A stretch of DNA of 62,612 bases from Glycomyces sp. YM15 (GTDB lineage Bacteria > Actinomycetota > Actinomycetes > Mycobacteriales > Micromonosporaceae), in NCBI RefSeq assembly GCF_016918015.1, contig NZ_JAERMK010000026.1, positions 1 to 62,612 of the forward strand, given 5' to 3'. Position numbers and translations under genes: made by a program. Under the pieces are notes generated by a model. The model saw only the letters and a list, made by a program, of their open reading frames with translations. It had not been told where the DNA came from and ran no database searches. Positions 43,974 through 54,480 of the stretch are shown here, piece after piece (within the stretch, counting starts at the first letter, position 1; each line of letters starts with the position of its first letter).

Positions 43974-45191
43974 TCAAGAGGTGAGGTCTCTCACGACGGC
44001 GTCGGCGAGGAGGCGACCGCGGAGCGTGAGCTCCAGCCGGTCGTCCACCATGCGGGCGAGCCCGTCGGCGGCGGCGCGTTCGGCCGCTTCCCTGCCTTGG
44101 GGGCGAAGCAGCGACAGCGGGAGCCCGCTCGCGAGGCGGGTGCGCAGCAGGATCCGCTCGAGGTACCGGTCGTCCTCGGTGAGCAGTTCATGCCCGGCCG
44201 CGGGCAGGCCCTCCGCGAGCGCCGCGCCGTACGTCGAAGGGTGCTTGTGGTTCCACCAGCGCACGCCCGGCAGGTGCGAGTGCGCGCCCGGCCCGGCACC
44301 CCACCAGTGCCCGCCCTCCCAGTACAGGAGGTTGTGACGGCATCGCGCTGCTTCGCTTCTGGCCCAGTTCGAGACCTCGTACCAGTGGAATCCGGCCTCG
44401 GCGAGCACCGCTTCGGCGGCGAGGTAGCGGTCCGCGGCCACATCGTCGGAGGGCTGCGGCACCTGCCCGGAGCGGATGCGGCGGGCCAGCGCGGTCCCGT
44501 CCTCGACGATGAGCGCGTACGCCGAGACGTGGTCGACACCGGCGTCCACGGCCGCCCGCAGGCTGGCCTCGAAATCGGCGGCGGTCTCCCCGGGCGTGCC
44601 GTAGATCAGGTCGAGGCTGACATGTTCGAAACCGGCCTTGTGGGCGTACTCGACGGCGTTGAGGGCCTTCTGGGGCGAGTGCTCGCGGTCGAGGATCTTG
44701 AGCACGTGCGAGGCGGTGGACTGCATCCCGACGGAGAGGCGGGTGAAGCCGCCGTCGTAGAGCTCGGCGAGGTAGTCGGCGTCGACCGATTCGGGGTTCG
44801 CCTCGGTGGTGGCCTCGTAGCCCTCGGCGAGCCCGAAGGAGTCGTCGATCTCCGCGAGGATCGCGGCGAGGTCGGCGGCGGAGAGCAGCGTCGGCGTGCC
44901 GCCGCCGAAGAACACGGTGTCCACCTCGGGTGCGCGGCCGTGCGCTGACATCCGTGCGGCGGCGTCGCGGATCTCGGCGCGAACGATCGAGGCGTACGTG
45001 TCGCGCGAGACACCGGCCCCCAGTTCAGCGGCGGTGTAGGTGTTGAAGTCGCAGTAGCCACAGCGGGAGACGCAGAACGGTACGTGCACGTAGAAGCCGA
45101 ACCCGGCTTCGCCGACCGCGGGGTCGGCGGCGGCCGCCGCGATCGAATCGGCGGGCGAATTCGGGTCGGCTACTGGCGAGACGGTGGACAC
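43974..45191 (-). CDS. hemW: Heme chaperone HemW
   Basis: A 405-residue radical-SAM protein of the HemN-like family. The 4Fe-4S site is C40-xxx-C44-xx-C47 in VPFCVSRCGYCDFN; GGGTPTLL and TEANPESV are SAM-binding motifs; a C-terminal HemN-type domain follows. The short CxxxCxxC form without HemN's fourth Cys marks HemW, which delivers heme to target proteins, rather than true coproporphyrinogen oxidase. The GTG at 45191 is chosen because the frame upstream runs into the divergent gene; leaderless translation is likely. Confidence 0.9.
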   Translation of the reverse strand: MSTVSPVADPNSPADSIAAAAADPAVGEAGFGFYVHVPFCVSRCGYCDFNTYTAAELGAGVSRDTYASIVRAEIRDAAARMSAHGRAPEVDTVFFGGGTPTLLSAADLAAILAEIDDSFGLAEGYEATTEANPESVDADYLAELYDGGFTRLSVGMQSTASHVLKILDREHSPQKALNAVEYAHKAGFEHVSLDLIYGTPGETAADFEASLRAAVDAGVDHVSAYALIVEDGTALARRIRSGQVPQPSDDVAADRYLAAEAVLAEAGFHWYEVSNWARSEAARCRHNLLYWEGGHWWGAGPGAHSHLPGVRWWNHKHPSTYGAALAEGLPAAGHELLTEDDRYLERILLRTRLASGLPLSLLRPQGREAAERAAADGLARMVDDRLELTLRGRLLADAVVRDLTS

Positions 45192-45209
45192 GACCACTAC
45201 GGTACTGGC
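45192..45209. promoter_or_regulatory. Shared bidirectional promoter with symmetric -10
   Basis: Only 18 bp separate the GTG starts of two divergent genes. Their centre is the palindrome-like TACGGTA (45198-45204). Read rightward it gives TACGGT 6 nt before the GTG at 45210; read leftward it gives TACCGT 7 nt before the GTG at 45191. Both fit the TANNNT -10 element at the distance expected for leaderless mRNAs. No -35 box is evident on either side. Confidence 0.6.
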
Positions 45210-46001
45210 GTGGAACGCAATGACGCACCGATCGCCTACCGCGCCCAAGAGGCAGTGGCGACCATTACCCTCAACGCGCCCGAACGGCGCAACGCCCTCT
45301 CGATACACCTCATCGCCGAGCTGCGCAGTGCGCTCGCCCGGGCCGTCGCCGACCGCGACGTGCGGGTGATCGTGCTCGACCACGCCGGGCCGGTGTTCTG
45401 CGCCGGCGCCGACCTCAAGGAGTCCGTGGCGGCCCACGGCCTCGCGGGGCTCCCGGCCGCGCATTTGGCCGAGGCGCTGGCGGACATCGCGGAGGCGCCG
45501 AAGCCGGTCGTGGCGGTGGTGCGCGGGGCCGCGCGCGGCGGCGGGCTCGGGCTGATCGCGGCCGCCGACGTCTCGGTGGCGCGCTTCGACGCCGAGATGG
45601 CGTTCAGCGAGGTCCGGCTCGGGGTGGTCCCGGCGGTGATCGGGCCGGTGGTGGCGCGCCGGATCACGCAGGCGCGGATGCGGGAGCTGTTCCTCGTCGG
45701 CGGTGGGCTCGTCGTCGACGAGGGGGACGTCTTCGACGCCGAGGAGGCCGCGATGTGGGGTCTGGTCTCGGCGGCGGTCGATGAGGAGCATCTCGATGCG
45801 ACCGTCCTCGACCTGGTCGGGCGGCTGCGGCTGGGCGGGCCGTCGGCGCAGGCGGGGATCAAGGTGCTCACGGCCACGCCGGATCTGCGCGGCGAGTTGC
45901 GGCGGGCGGCTGCCGTGACGGCTGAGTATTTCTTCTCCGAAGAGGGCCGAGAAGGCACCCGTTCGTTCGTTGAGAAGCGTCCTCCTTCTTGGGTAGGCTG
46001 A
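45210..46001 (+). CDS. Enoyl-CoA hydratase/isomerase family protein
   Basis: A 263-residue crotonase-fold enzyme. ITLNAPERRNALS at the N-terminus, the oxyanion-hole segment CAGADLKES, and RGAARGGGLGLIAAADVSVA with the second Gly-rich oxyanion loop; EVRLGVVPAVIGPVVARRI where the first catalytic Glu is expected. Likely hydrates an enoyl-CoA or acts on a related CoA ester. The GTG at 45210 has no ribosome-binding site. Start is inferred from the family N-terminus and the tight spacing to hemW. Confidence 0.88.
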   Translation: MERNDAPIAYRAQEAVATITLNAPERRNALSIHLIAELRSALARAVADRDVRVIVLDHAGPVFCAGADLKESVAAHGLAGLPAAHLAEALADIAEAPKPVVAVVRGAARGGGLGLIAAADVSVARFDAEMAFSEVRLGVVPAVIGPVVARRITQARMRELFLVGGGLVVDEGDVFDAEEAAMWGLVSAAVDEEHLDATVLDLVGRLRLGGPSAQAGIKVLTATPDLRGELRRAAAVTAEYFFSEEGREGTRSFVEKRPPSWVG

Positions 46002-46030
46002 TCCGCCGACCGACCTGATCGGAGTCACCG

Positions 46031-46882
46031 TTGCGCGCAGTCCCGGCTTTGACCTCCTTGTTCCTCCTCGCGAGCCTTGCGGCCTGCACCGACGACGCCC
46101 GGGACGCTTTGCGCCCCAGCAAGACCGGCTGCTACTTGGGCAGCGGGGCCGAGGTGCACCTGACGGCCGAGCAGGCGTCGAACGCCGCGACGATCGCGGC
46201 GGTGGGCATGCGGGACGGCATGGACGAGCACGCCGTGGCCGTGGCGATCACCACGGCCATGCAGGAGTCCGAGCTCATCAACGTGAACTACGGGCACGAC
46301 GACTCGCTGGGCCTGTTCCAGCAGCGGCCGAGCATGGGCTGGGGTTCCGAGGAGGAGCTCATGGACCCGGTGTACGCCTCGTTCAAGTTCTACGAGAAGC
46401 TCCAGCGCACTGACGGCTGGCGGGACATGCGGCTCGCCGAAGCGGCCCAGGCCGTCCAGATCAGCGCCTACCCGGAGCTGTACGAGCAGTGGGAGAGCGA
46501 CGCCGAGGTGATCGCCGACGCGTTCGCCGGGGGCGAGGAGGCCGGGCTGGTCTGCGTCTCGGGGAACGCCGTGGATCCGGCGGCCGACCCGGCGCTCCTC
46601 GCCGAGGCGTACGAGTACCAGTGGGGCAGCGAAGTATCCGATGTGGATGATTCGCGGATCGTGATCGAGACCGGCGGCGCGGCCGAGGGCTGGAACCGGG
46701 CGGCGTGGGCGGTCGCGCGCGCGTACGACCACCGGATCGCGTCCGTCTCGTTCAACGGGCAGGTCTGGACGCCGGGGGAAGCGACCTGGGCGGAACCGGA
46801 CGCCGAGGTCGACGGCGAGGCACAGGTCGTCGAGGTCGCCGACTCCACGGCCGTGATCATCACCTTCGCCGCGCCCGAATAG
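46031..46882 (+). CDS. Lipoprotein with lytic-transglycosylase-like domain
   Basis: A 283-residue lipoprotein: signal peptide with lipobox LAAC. Residues 45-150 resemble the lysozyme-like domain of an uncharacterised actinobacterial family: AVAVAITTAMQESELINVNYG, then DSLGLFQQRPSMGWG, and DPVYASFKFYEKL; the Glu in MQES is the candidate catalytic residue. The C-terminal part (about 190-283) is a small beta-rich domain of unknown role. It probably acts on peptidoglycan at the outer face. TTG start at 46031 with GGAG upstream; 29 bp after the enoyl-CoA hydratase gene. Confidence 0.6.
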   Translation: MRAVPALTSLFLLASLAACTDDARDALRPSKTGCYLGSGAEVHLTAEQASNAATIAAVGMRDGMDEHAVAVAITTAMQESELINVNYGHDDSLGLFQQRPSMGWGSEEELMDPVYASFKFYEKLQRTDGWRDMRLAEAAQAVQISAYPELYEQWESDAEVIADAFAGGEEAGLVCVSGNAVDPAADPALLAEAYEYQWGSEVSDVDDSRIVIETGGAAEGWNRAAWAVARAYDHRIASVSFNGQVWTPGEATWAEPDAEVDGEAQVVEVADSTAVIITFAAPE

Positions 46883-47012
46883 TCGCCTTCGGGCGCACCA
46901 GTGTTCGGCGCCGGTTCATCGGCGCGACCTGCAGGGGTTCCGGCGCATCCACGCTCGCTTGTTGGGCTGTACGGGTCACAAACCCGCGCAACTCCCCCGA
47001 AGCGAGGTCCAT

Positions 47013-48674
47013 ATGCGCCTGTCGCGCCGAATCCTGCTCGCCTCATCCGCCGCCGGTGCCGCCGTAGCGGTCCCCGCCACCGGCTGGGCGCAGACGAACA
47101 CGCACGCCACGCTCCAGAGCGACCCGTTCACCCTCGGCGTCGCCTCCGGCGACCCCGAACCCGACGGCGTGGTCCTCTGGACCCGCCTGGCCGTGGACCC
47201 CCTCGCCGAAGACGGCATGGGCGGCATGCCGAACGCCGCGTTCGACGTCAAGTGGGAGGTCGCCCGCGACGAGCGCTTCCGCCACCGCGTCGCGCACGGC
47301 CAGGTCCAGACCGCGGCCGAGATCGGCTACAGCGTCCACATCGAGGTCGAGGGCCTGCGACCCGGCCGCGAGTACTACTACCGGTTCAAGACCGGCAAGT
47401 GGACCTCCTCCGCCGGCCGCACCGTGACCGCCCCGCCGCGCCACGCGCTCCCCGAGGAGCTGCGGATGGCCTTCGCGTCCTGCTCCCAGTTCGAGCACGG
47501 CTACTTCACCGCGTACCGGCACATGGCCGAGTCGCACCCGGACCTGATCCTGCACCTGGGCGACTACCAGTACGAGTACAAGGCCAAGGTGTACAACTCC
47601 CCCGACGGGAACGTGCGCGACCACGAAGGGCCCGAGACCGTCTCGCTCGCGACCTACCGCCAGCGCCATGCCCAGTACAAGACCGACCCCGATCTGCAGC
47701 TCGCGCACGCGGCCGCGCCGTGGCTGGTGATCTGGGACGACCACGAGACCGAGAACAACTGGGCCGACGAGGTCCCGGAGGCCGGTTCGGACACCCCGGA
47801 CCCGGTCGACTTCCTGGCCCGGCGGGCCGCCGCGTTCCAGGCGTACTGGGAGAACATGCCGCTGCGGCGCTCCTCGGTGCCCGAGGGCATCGACATGCAG
47901 CTGTACCGCCGCGTCCGCTGGGGCCGCCTGGCGAACTTCCACATGATGGACACGCGCCAGTACCGCGACGACCAGGCCTGCGGCGACGGCACGCAGAGCA
48001 ACTGCGCCGACGCGTGGGACGAGTCGCGCACCATCACCGGTGCCGCGCAGGAGGAATGGCTGATCGACGGCTTCCACGAGTCGCGGGCGCGCTGGGACCT
48101 CCTGGGCCAGCAGGTGTTCTTCACGCAGCGCGACTCCAGTGCCGACGACGCGATCCTGCGCACCAGCATGGACGGCTGGGACGGGTACGCGGCCTCGAGG
48201 CAGCGCCTCATCGACGGCTGGGTCGAGGCCGGGGTCCGCAACCCGGTGGTGCTCACCGGCGACGTGCACACGCACTGGGCGGGCGAGATCAAGACCGGGT
48301 TCCCCGACCTCGACGGCGAGTCCGTCGGCGTGGAGCTGGTCGCGACCTCCATCACCTCGGGCGGCAACGGCGTCGACTCGGTGCCGGAGGACAACACGGC
48401 GCTGAAGATCAACCCGCACATCAAGTTCCGCAACGCGCAGCGCGGCTATGTCGAGACCGTCATCAGGCCCGACCGGATGGACGTGGACTTCAAGGTCGTG
48501 CCGCAGGTGACGGTGCAGGACGCGCCCGTGTACACGCGCCGGTCGTACACGATCGCCGACCGCGAGCGCGCGCTCCACCGGACCTATGACCGACCGGTCG
48601 ACACCGGGAACATGACGACGAACACCAGCCCGTTCGCCGGTTCGGACGAGAACGCCGACGACTACCTGAACTAG
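47013..48674 (+). CDS. phoD: PhoD-type alkaline phosphatase/phosphodiesterase, Tat-exported
   Basis: A 553-residue secreted metallophosphatase. Tat signal MRLSRRILLASSAAG with twin Arg; then a PhoD N-terminal domain (FTLGVASGDPEPDGVVLWTR) and the metallophosphatase core: LRMAFASCSQFEHGYFTAY, ILHLGDYQYEY, IWDDHETENNW, LTGDVHTHWAGEI. These hold the Asp/Cys/His residues for Fe3+ and Ca2+. Releases phosphate from phosphomono- and diesters outside the cell. ATG at 47013 with GCGAGG upstream. A Pho box was not identified. Confidence 0.92.
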   Translation: MRLSRRILLASSAAGAAVAVPATGWAQTNTHATLQSDPFTLGVASGDPEPDGVVLWTRLAVDPLAEDGMGGMPNAAFDVKWEVARDERFRHRVAHGQVQTAAEIGYSVHIEVEGLRPGREYYYRFKTGKWTSSAGRTVTAPPRHALPEELRMAFASCSQFEHGYFTAYRHMAESHPDLILHLGDYQYEYKAKVYNSPDGNVRDHEGPETVSLATYRQRHAQYKTDPDLQLAHAAAPWLVIWDDHETENNWADEVPEAGSDTPDPVDFLARRAAAFQAYWENMPLRRSSVPEGIDMQLYRRVRWGRLANFHMMDTRQYRDDQACGDGTQSNCADAWDESRTITGAAQEEWLIDGFHESRARWDLLGQQVFFTQRDSSADDAILRTSMDGWDGYAASRQRLIDGWVEAGVRNPVVLTGDVHTHWAGEIKTGFPDLDGESVGVELVATSITSGGNGVDSVPEDNTALKINPHIKFRNAQRGYVETVIRPDRMDVDFKVVPQVTVQDAPVYTRRSYTIADRERALHRTYDRPVDTGNMTTNTSPFAGSDENADDYLN

Positions 48675-48909
48675 CGGTGGCGCAGGGCGCCGGGGGCGGC
48701 CCGGTCCGCGGCGACGCAGCTCGCCGCGGCCGGGTCGTCCTTTTTCGCCTCCGTGATCATTTCGGGTTCTTTTTCATGGCGTTCGAAATTGCCACGAATT
48801 GCCATATCCGCCATTGGTTTGCGCAGGATCGCCGTTCCCCGGAGCGAGCGGCGAAAGGCTACAGTGAGCAGTGAAAGCACGCCCTTCTCTTTTGCCCGGA
48901 GCAGCGACC

Positions 48910-49578
48910 ATGACGTATCCGCCGCAACCGCCCGAATCGAATCCGTACGGCGCCGCCCCAGGTGGCGGGCCGGCCGGACCGCCGCCGCAGTACGGGGGCC
49001 CGCCGCAGGGACAAGGCGACTTCGCCGCCGAATGGGGAATCAAGGAAAACCCCGGCCGCCCCAAGAAGGTCAACCAGTTCACGCAATTGCTGTGGGTCTA
49101 CGCGGCCGCGACGGTGCTGGTCTTCGTCTTCTCGCTCATCGCGTCGGCCACCGCGCCTTGGTGGTTCGGCACGGGCTTCCTCGTGGGCGGCGCCGTCTTC
49201 GGTCTCATCCTCGGTGCGTTCGCGGTCGCGATCGCCTGGTTCGTCACCAAGGACAAGCTCGGCACGTTCGGCGCCGCCGACCCGCGCGTCCCGCTGTACA
49301 TCGGGCTCGGCATCCTCGGCTTCTTCTCGCTCGGCGGTTTCTTCGGCGGCTGGGGCCTGGGCTGGTACGCCGCGCTCGGCACGCTCCTCGGCCTGGCCAA
49401 GCTCGGCGCGGTCGGCGCCGGCTTCTACCTGCTGTTCCAGCCCGAGGTCGAGCAGTACCTGAAGTCGCGGCCGGGCAACCAGCCGAAGCCCCCGCACCAG
49501 GGCCCGCCGCCCGGATACCCGCAGCAGCCGCCGGGACCGCCGCAGGCGCCGCCCCCGGGCTATCCGACGGAGAGGTAA
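48910..49578 (+). CDS. Proline-rich four-helix membrane protein
   Basis: A 222-residue protein with a Pro/Gly-rich cytoplasmic N-terminal tail (about 1-45), four membrane segments (about 70-92, 97-120, 130-150, 155-178), and a second Pro-rich C-terminal tail. Such low-complexity tails are common in actinobacterial envelope proteins and can bind other proteins. No family assigned. ATG at 48910, GGAG 9 nt upstream. Faces the lepA gene across a terminator. Confidence 0.6.
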   Translation: MTYPPQPPESNPYGAAPGGGPAGPPPQYGGPPQGQGDFAAEWGIKENPGRPKKVNQFTQLLWVYAAATVLVFVFSLIASATAPWWFGTGFLVGGAVFGLILGAFAVAIAWFVTKDKLGTFGAADPRVPLYIGLGILGFFSLGGFFGGWGLGWYAALGTLLGLAKLGAVGAGFYLLFQPEVEQYLKSRPGNQPKPPHQGPPPGYPQQPPGPPQAPPPGYPTER

Positions 49579-49592
49579 GACAGCGCAACGAG

Positions 49593-49624
49593 ACAGGGGC
49601 GGAGCCGTTCGGCTCCGCCCCTGT
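49593..49624. terminator. Bidirectional hairpin terminator
   Basis: ACAGGGGCGGAGCC pairs with GGCTCCGCCCCTGT across a 4-nt loop between two convergent stop codons; T-rich sequence follows on the plus strand. Confidence 0.85.
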
Positions 49625-49635
49625 TCGTCGTTCGT

Positions 49636-51468
<1,833 letters not shown>

Positions 51469-51798
51469 GGTGGCCTTCCTTGTCGGCGGTACCAATGTAT
51501 GGCTCGCGAGCTTCGCCAAGCCCGCTTGCGATCCGAACGATGGCGCAGTCGGATGGGGTGGCTAGCCAATTCTGCCTTACCCGCCCGAGTCTCCCCGCAC
51601 ACCCAGGGAGAAAAGGCGCCCCGCTCACGGCGGCGGCCGCCGGCACCTCCCGACCGCCTCCGTGCGGGAACGCGACATCCGCACCGGGGCGGCCGCGAAT
51701 CGCCGCCCTCAGGGCCACCGTCCGCCCGGAAACAGGTCCGGCGGCCCCGACCCGCGCCATCGCGGGCCGAAGCCGCCGATCGGTCCCGGCTCCCGCCG

Positions 51799-52830
51799 CT
51801 ATGCGGCAGCGGCCGAAACGGGCTCCCTCGCCTCCTCGTTCACGCCTTTGACTTTGGCCTGCACGGCACCGATCGTGAAGAGCAGCACACCTGCGACCAC
51901 CCATGCGGCGAGCGTCCACGCCGCCGCGTCGCCGCCGTTGCCGTCGAAGTACGCCGTCGAGCGCACCAGCGTCCCGCCCGCGCCCGGCGACAGGAACTGG
52001 CCGAACGCGCCCCACGGCGCGGGCAGCATTTCGGGAGAGCTCGTCATGCCCGACAGCGGGTTGCCGACGAGCATCACGATGACCGCGCCCAGCACGAACC
52101 CGGTCCGGCCCAGCAGCTTCGCCAGGCCGAGGATGCCCCACGCGGTCGCCGCCATCGTGAGCGTCAGCGCCCCGGTGATCGCCCAGAAGTCGCCGTCGAT
52201 CGATTCGAGCACGTACATCAGGATCGCGGCGACGCCCGCGCCCACGGCCGGCGGCGCGAGGACCGCGGCCAGTGCCTGGCGGCCCGAGCCGCGCACGTTG
52301 AACGCGATGAGCGCGGCGATCACGATGCCGCCCATGGCCATCGGGAAGGCCGAAGCGGCGAGTCCGGCGCCGTTCGGGTCGTCGGCGGGCAGCGGCACGA
52401 GGTCCTGGGCGTTGACCTGGACGCTGCCGGGCTGCCCGGCGGCCTGGCTCATCTGCGCCGCGATCTGGTCGGCGATCCCGGTCACGAGCCGAGCCACCGT
52501 GGGCGAGGCGGCCGAGGCGGTGTAGAGGTCCACCGAACCGGGGGCGATCGCGAGGGCCGCGTAGACCTCGCGTTCCTCGATGAGGGTCTCGGCCTCCGCG
52601 GCGTCGGCGACCGCGGTGACGTCGAACCCGTCGGGCTGGGCGTCGTCGAGCTGCGACTGGACCTGGGCGACGGCCTCGTCGGGGCCGATGACGGCGATCG
52701 GGACCTCGTTGGGTCCCATGTCGGCCGAGGGCCAGGTGAACGCGAGCGTGAGGACGCCGACGATGAGTGCGAGTCCGGCGCTGATCGCGATCACCCTGCC
52801 GATCGGCGTGGGCTTGGGGGTGCTTTCCAT
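51799..52830 (-). CDS. ABC-2-like membrane protein, probably TetR-controlled
   Basis: A 343-residue membrane protein: one N-terminal helix (about 13-35), a 130-residue extracytoplasmic domain with PIAVIGPDEAVAQVQSQLDD and DVTAVADAAEAE (the YhgE/Pip-like pattern), and five C-terminal helices with GNPLSGMTSSPEMLPAPWG. It looks like a shortened ABC-2 permease or Pip-type protein with no ATPase gene nearby. Divergent from a TetR gene across a 19-bp palindrome, so probably repressed by it and induced by a toxic compound. Confidence 0.65.
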   Translation of the reverse strand: MESTPKPTPIGRVIAISAGLALIVGVLTLAFTWPSADMGPNEVPIAVIGPDEAVAQVQSQLDDAQPDGFDVTAVADAAEAETLIEEREVYAALAIAPGSVDLYTASAASPTVARLVTGIADQIAAQMSQAAGQPGSVQVNAQDLVPLPADDPNGAGLAASAFPMAMGGIVIAALIAFNVRGSGRQALAAVLAPPAVGAGVAAILMYVLESIDGDFWAITGALTLTMAATAWGILGLAKLLGRTGFVLGAVIVMLVGNPLSGMTSSPEMLPAPWGAFGQFLSPGAGGTLVRSTAYFDGNGGDAAAWTLAAWVVAGVLLFTIGAVQAKVKGVNEEAREPVSAAAA

Positions 52831-52850
52831 GACGGTTTCCAATCATCCGC

Positions 52851-52869
52851 AAGATACGGACCGTATCTT
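52851..52869. promoter_or_regulatory. TetR operator palindrome
   Basis: AAGATACGGACCGTATCTT is a perfect 19-bp inverted repeat (9-1-9) in the 89 bp between two divergent genes; a half-site-like AAGTATCT recurs at 52899-52906 next to the TetR start. Expected binding site of the adjacent TetR repressor. Confidence 0.82.
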
Positions 52870-52919
52870 GTTAGACTCAAGCTAACATAAGAAACGGCAA
52901 GTATCTAGAGGAGGTCGGG

Positions 52920-53516
52920 TTGGAGCGCAAGGTGGCGTCCAGACGTCGCGGCAGAGAACTCGAGCAGGCGATTCTCGATGCCGCGTTCGAGGAGTTCCGC
53001 GAGGCCGGCTATGCGGGATTCACGATGGAGGGCGTCGCGAGACGAGCCGGAACCAGCAAACCGGTCGTGTATCGCCGCTGGTCGAGCCGGATGGAGATCC
53101 TGGTCGCGTGCATCGCGAACCGGCTTCCGCAAGCCGAGACGGTGCCCGACACCGCGTCGCTGCGCGGCGACACCGTTGCGTTGATCACGTTGGCGCACCG
53201 GCGGATGCAAATGGTCGGCCAGACCGCGATGCTCGGCATGCTCACCGATGTCAGCGCCGACCCCGAAGCCCGCGAACTCCTGCTCGGCAGACTCGTGAAC
53301 GAGCTCACCAACCTCCTGGAGCGAGCGGTCTACGCCCGCGCCGTCGAACGCGGCGAGCTCGAATGGGAGCACCTCACCGAGCGCCTGCGGCGCCTCCCGA
53401 TCGACTTGGTGCGCAACGAGTTCATCATCTTCGGGGCCGTATCCGCCGAGACGGTCGAGAGCATCGTCGACGAGGTGGTCCTGCCCGCGCTCAGAGCCCG
53501 CGGCGCCTCCGTCTGA
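52920..53516 (+). CDS. TetR-family transcriptional regulator
   Basis: A 198-residue repressor. The N-terminal HTH is AFEEFREAGYAGFTMEGVARRAGTSKPVVYRRWSSR; the rest is a helical ligand-binding region (DVSADPEARELLLGRLVNE). The TTG at 52920 has AGGAGG 7 nt upstream. It probably represses itself and the divergent membrane protein gene. Confidence 0.9.
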   Translation: MERKVASRRRGRELEQAILDAAFEEFREAGYAGFTMEGVARRAGTSKPVVYRRWSSRMEILVACIANRLPQAETVPDTASLRGDTVALITLAHRRMQMVGQTAMLGMLTDVSADPEARELLLGRLVNELTNLLERAVYARAVERGELEWEHLTERLRRLPIDLVRNEFIIFGAVSAETVESIVDEVVLPALRARGASV

Positions 53517-53774
53517 GCACTCGCGACCGGGAACCGCGCAGGAGCGATGCGCACGCGAAGCCGTGCCCGCGTCCCGTCCTCGGGTATCGCGGGTTACAGC
53601 CGGGCACCGGCGTTCATACGATGCCCGCGACCTCGTGTAACCTGGTTCGCGGTCATGCTCCCAGGGCGTGTGCGATGCTCGGCTCCTGGTAACGTTGACA
53701 GGCGCTCGGAGTGCCCTCTGCCTCCGACGCGATCAATTAAGGAACCAAGCAATCACGAAACTGAGGCTTCACGC

Positions 53775-54047
53775 GTGGCGAACATCAAGTCCAAAGAAAA
53801 GCGCATTCTGACGAACGAGAAGCGCCGGATGCGCAACAAGGCAGTGAAGTCGTCGCTGAAGACGTCCGTCCGGAAGTTCCGTGAGGCGTCTGCCACCGGC
53901 GACGTCGCCGCCGCTGAGACCCACCTGCGCGCCGCCAGCCGCGAGCTGGACAAGGCTGCCACCAAGGGTGTCATCCACAAGAACCAGGCCGCCCAGCGCA
54001 AGTCCAAGCTGGCCGCGTCCTTCAACAAGCTCTCCGCCGCCGCCTAA
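53775..54047 (+). CDS. rpsT: 30S ribosomal protein S20
   Basis: A 90-residue basic helical protein. [34 protein letters not shown] is the S20 start with the RRxRNKxxKS motif. GTG start at 53775 with TGAGG upstream. Monocistronic, between its own leader and a strong terminator; in many bacteria S20 represses its own translation. The 258 bp before it hold no gene. Confidence 0.97.
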   Translation: MANIKSKEKRILTNEKRRMRNKAVKSSLKTSVRKFREASATGDVAAAETHLRAASRELDKAATKGVIHKNQAAQRKSKLAASFNKLSAAA

Positions 54048-54078
54048 ACGCGAGCGAACGAGCAGCGACACAGCTTCA

Positions 54079-54110
54079 GAAGGCCCGGGGGTGCACGCCC
54101 CCGGGCCTTC
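54079..54110 (+). terminator. Terminator after rpsT
   Basis: GAAGGCCCGGGGGTG pairs with CACGCCCCCGGGCCTTC-type arm: a long GC stem ending in AAGGCCC/GGGCCTT, 31 bp after the rpsT stop. Confidence 0.85.
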
Positions 54111-54228
54111 AGCGTCTCCAGCGGTCGCCACGACCCGGACACGGGCACCCGAGCGCCGTCACCTCCACCGGGCACCGTTCGGGCCGCCGGCCCCTCCCGG
54201 CCCCGAACACGGTCGGCGTGCCCGCCGA

Positions 54229-54480
54229 TCAGCCGTGCCGCTCCAGCGACCCCGCGATCACGTCGTTGAGCTTCACCATGCCCGCCACCGCGAGCGGCAG
54301 CACCGGCACCACCCACCACGTCACCAGCTCGGTCAGCGCCATGAGCACCGCCAGCGCGATCGAGCCCTCGAACAGCACGACGCACCAGAGGTTCGACAGG
54401 TACAGGTGCTTCAGATGCAGCACCCGCGCATACCAGGGCCGACGCGGCCTCGCCACTCGTCCGTGACGGTACTCAGACAC
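54229..54480 (-). CDS. Small two-helix membrane protein coupled to holA
   Basis: An 83-residue protein with a basic N-terminus and two membrane segments (about 28-50 and 55-72). GTG at 54480 has GGAAGGG upstream and overlaps the end of holA by 8 bp, so it is translated with holA. No family recognised; small proteins of this shape occur at this site in some actinobacteria. Confidence 0.6.
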   Translation of the reverse strand: MSEYRHGRVARPRRPWYARVLHLKHLYLSNLWCVVLFEGSIALAVLMALTELVTWWVVPVLPLAVAGMVKLNDVIAGSLERHG

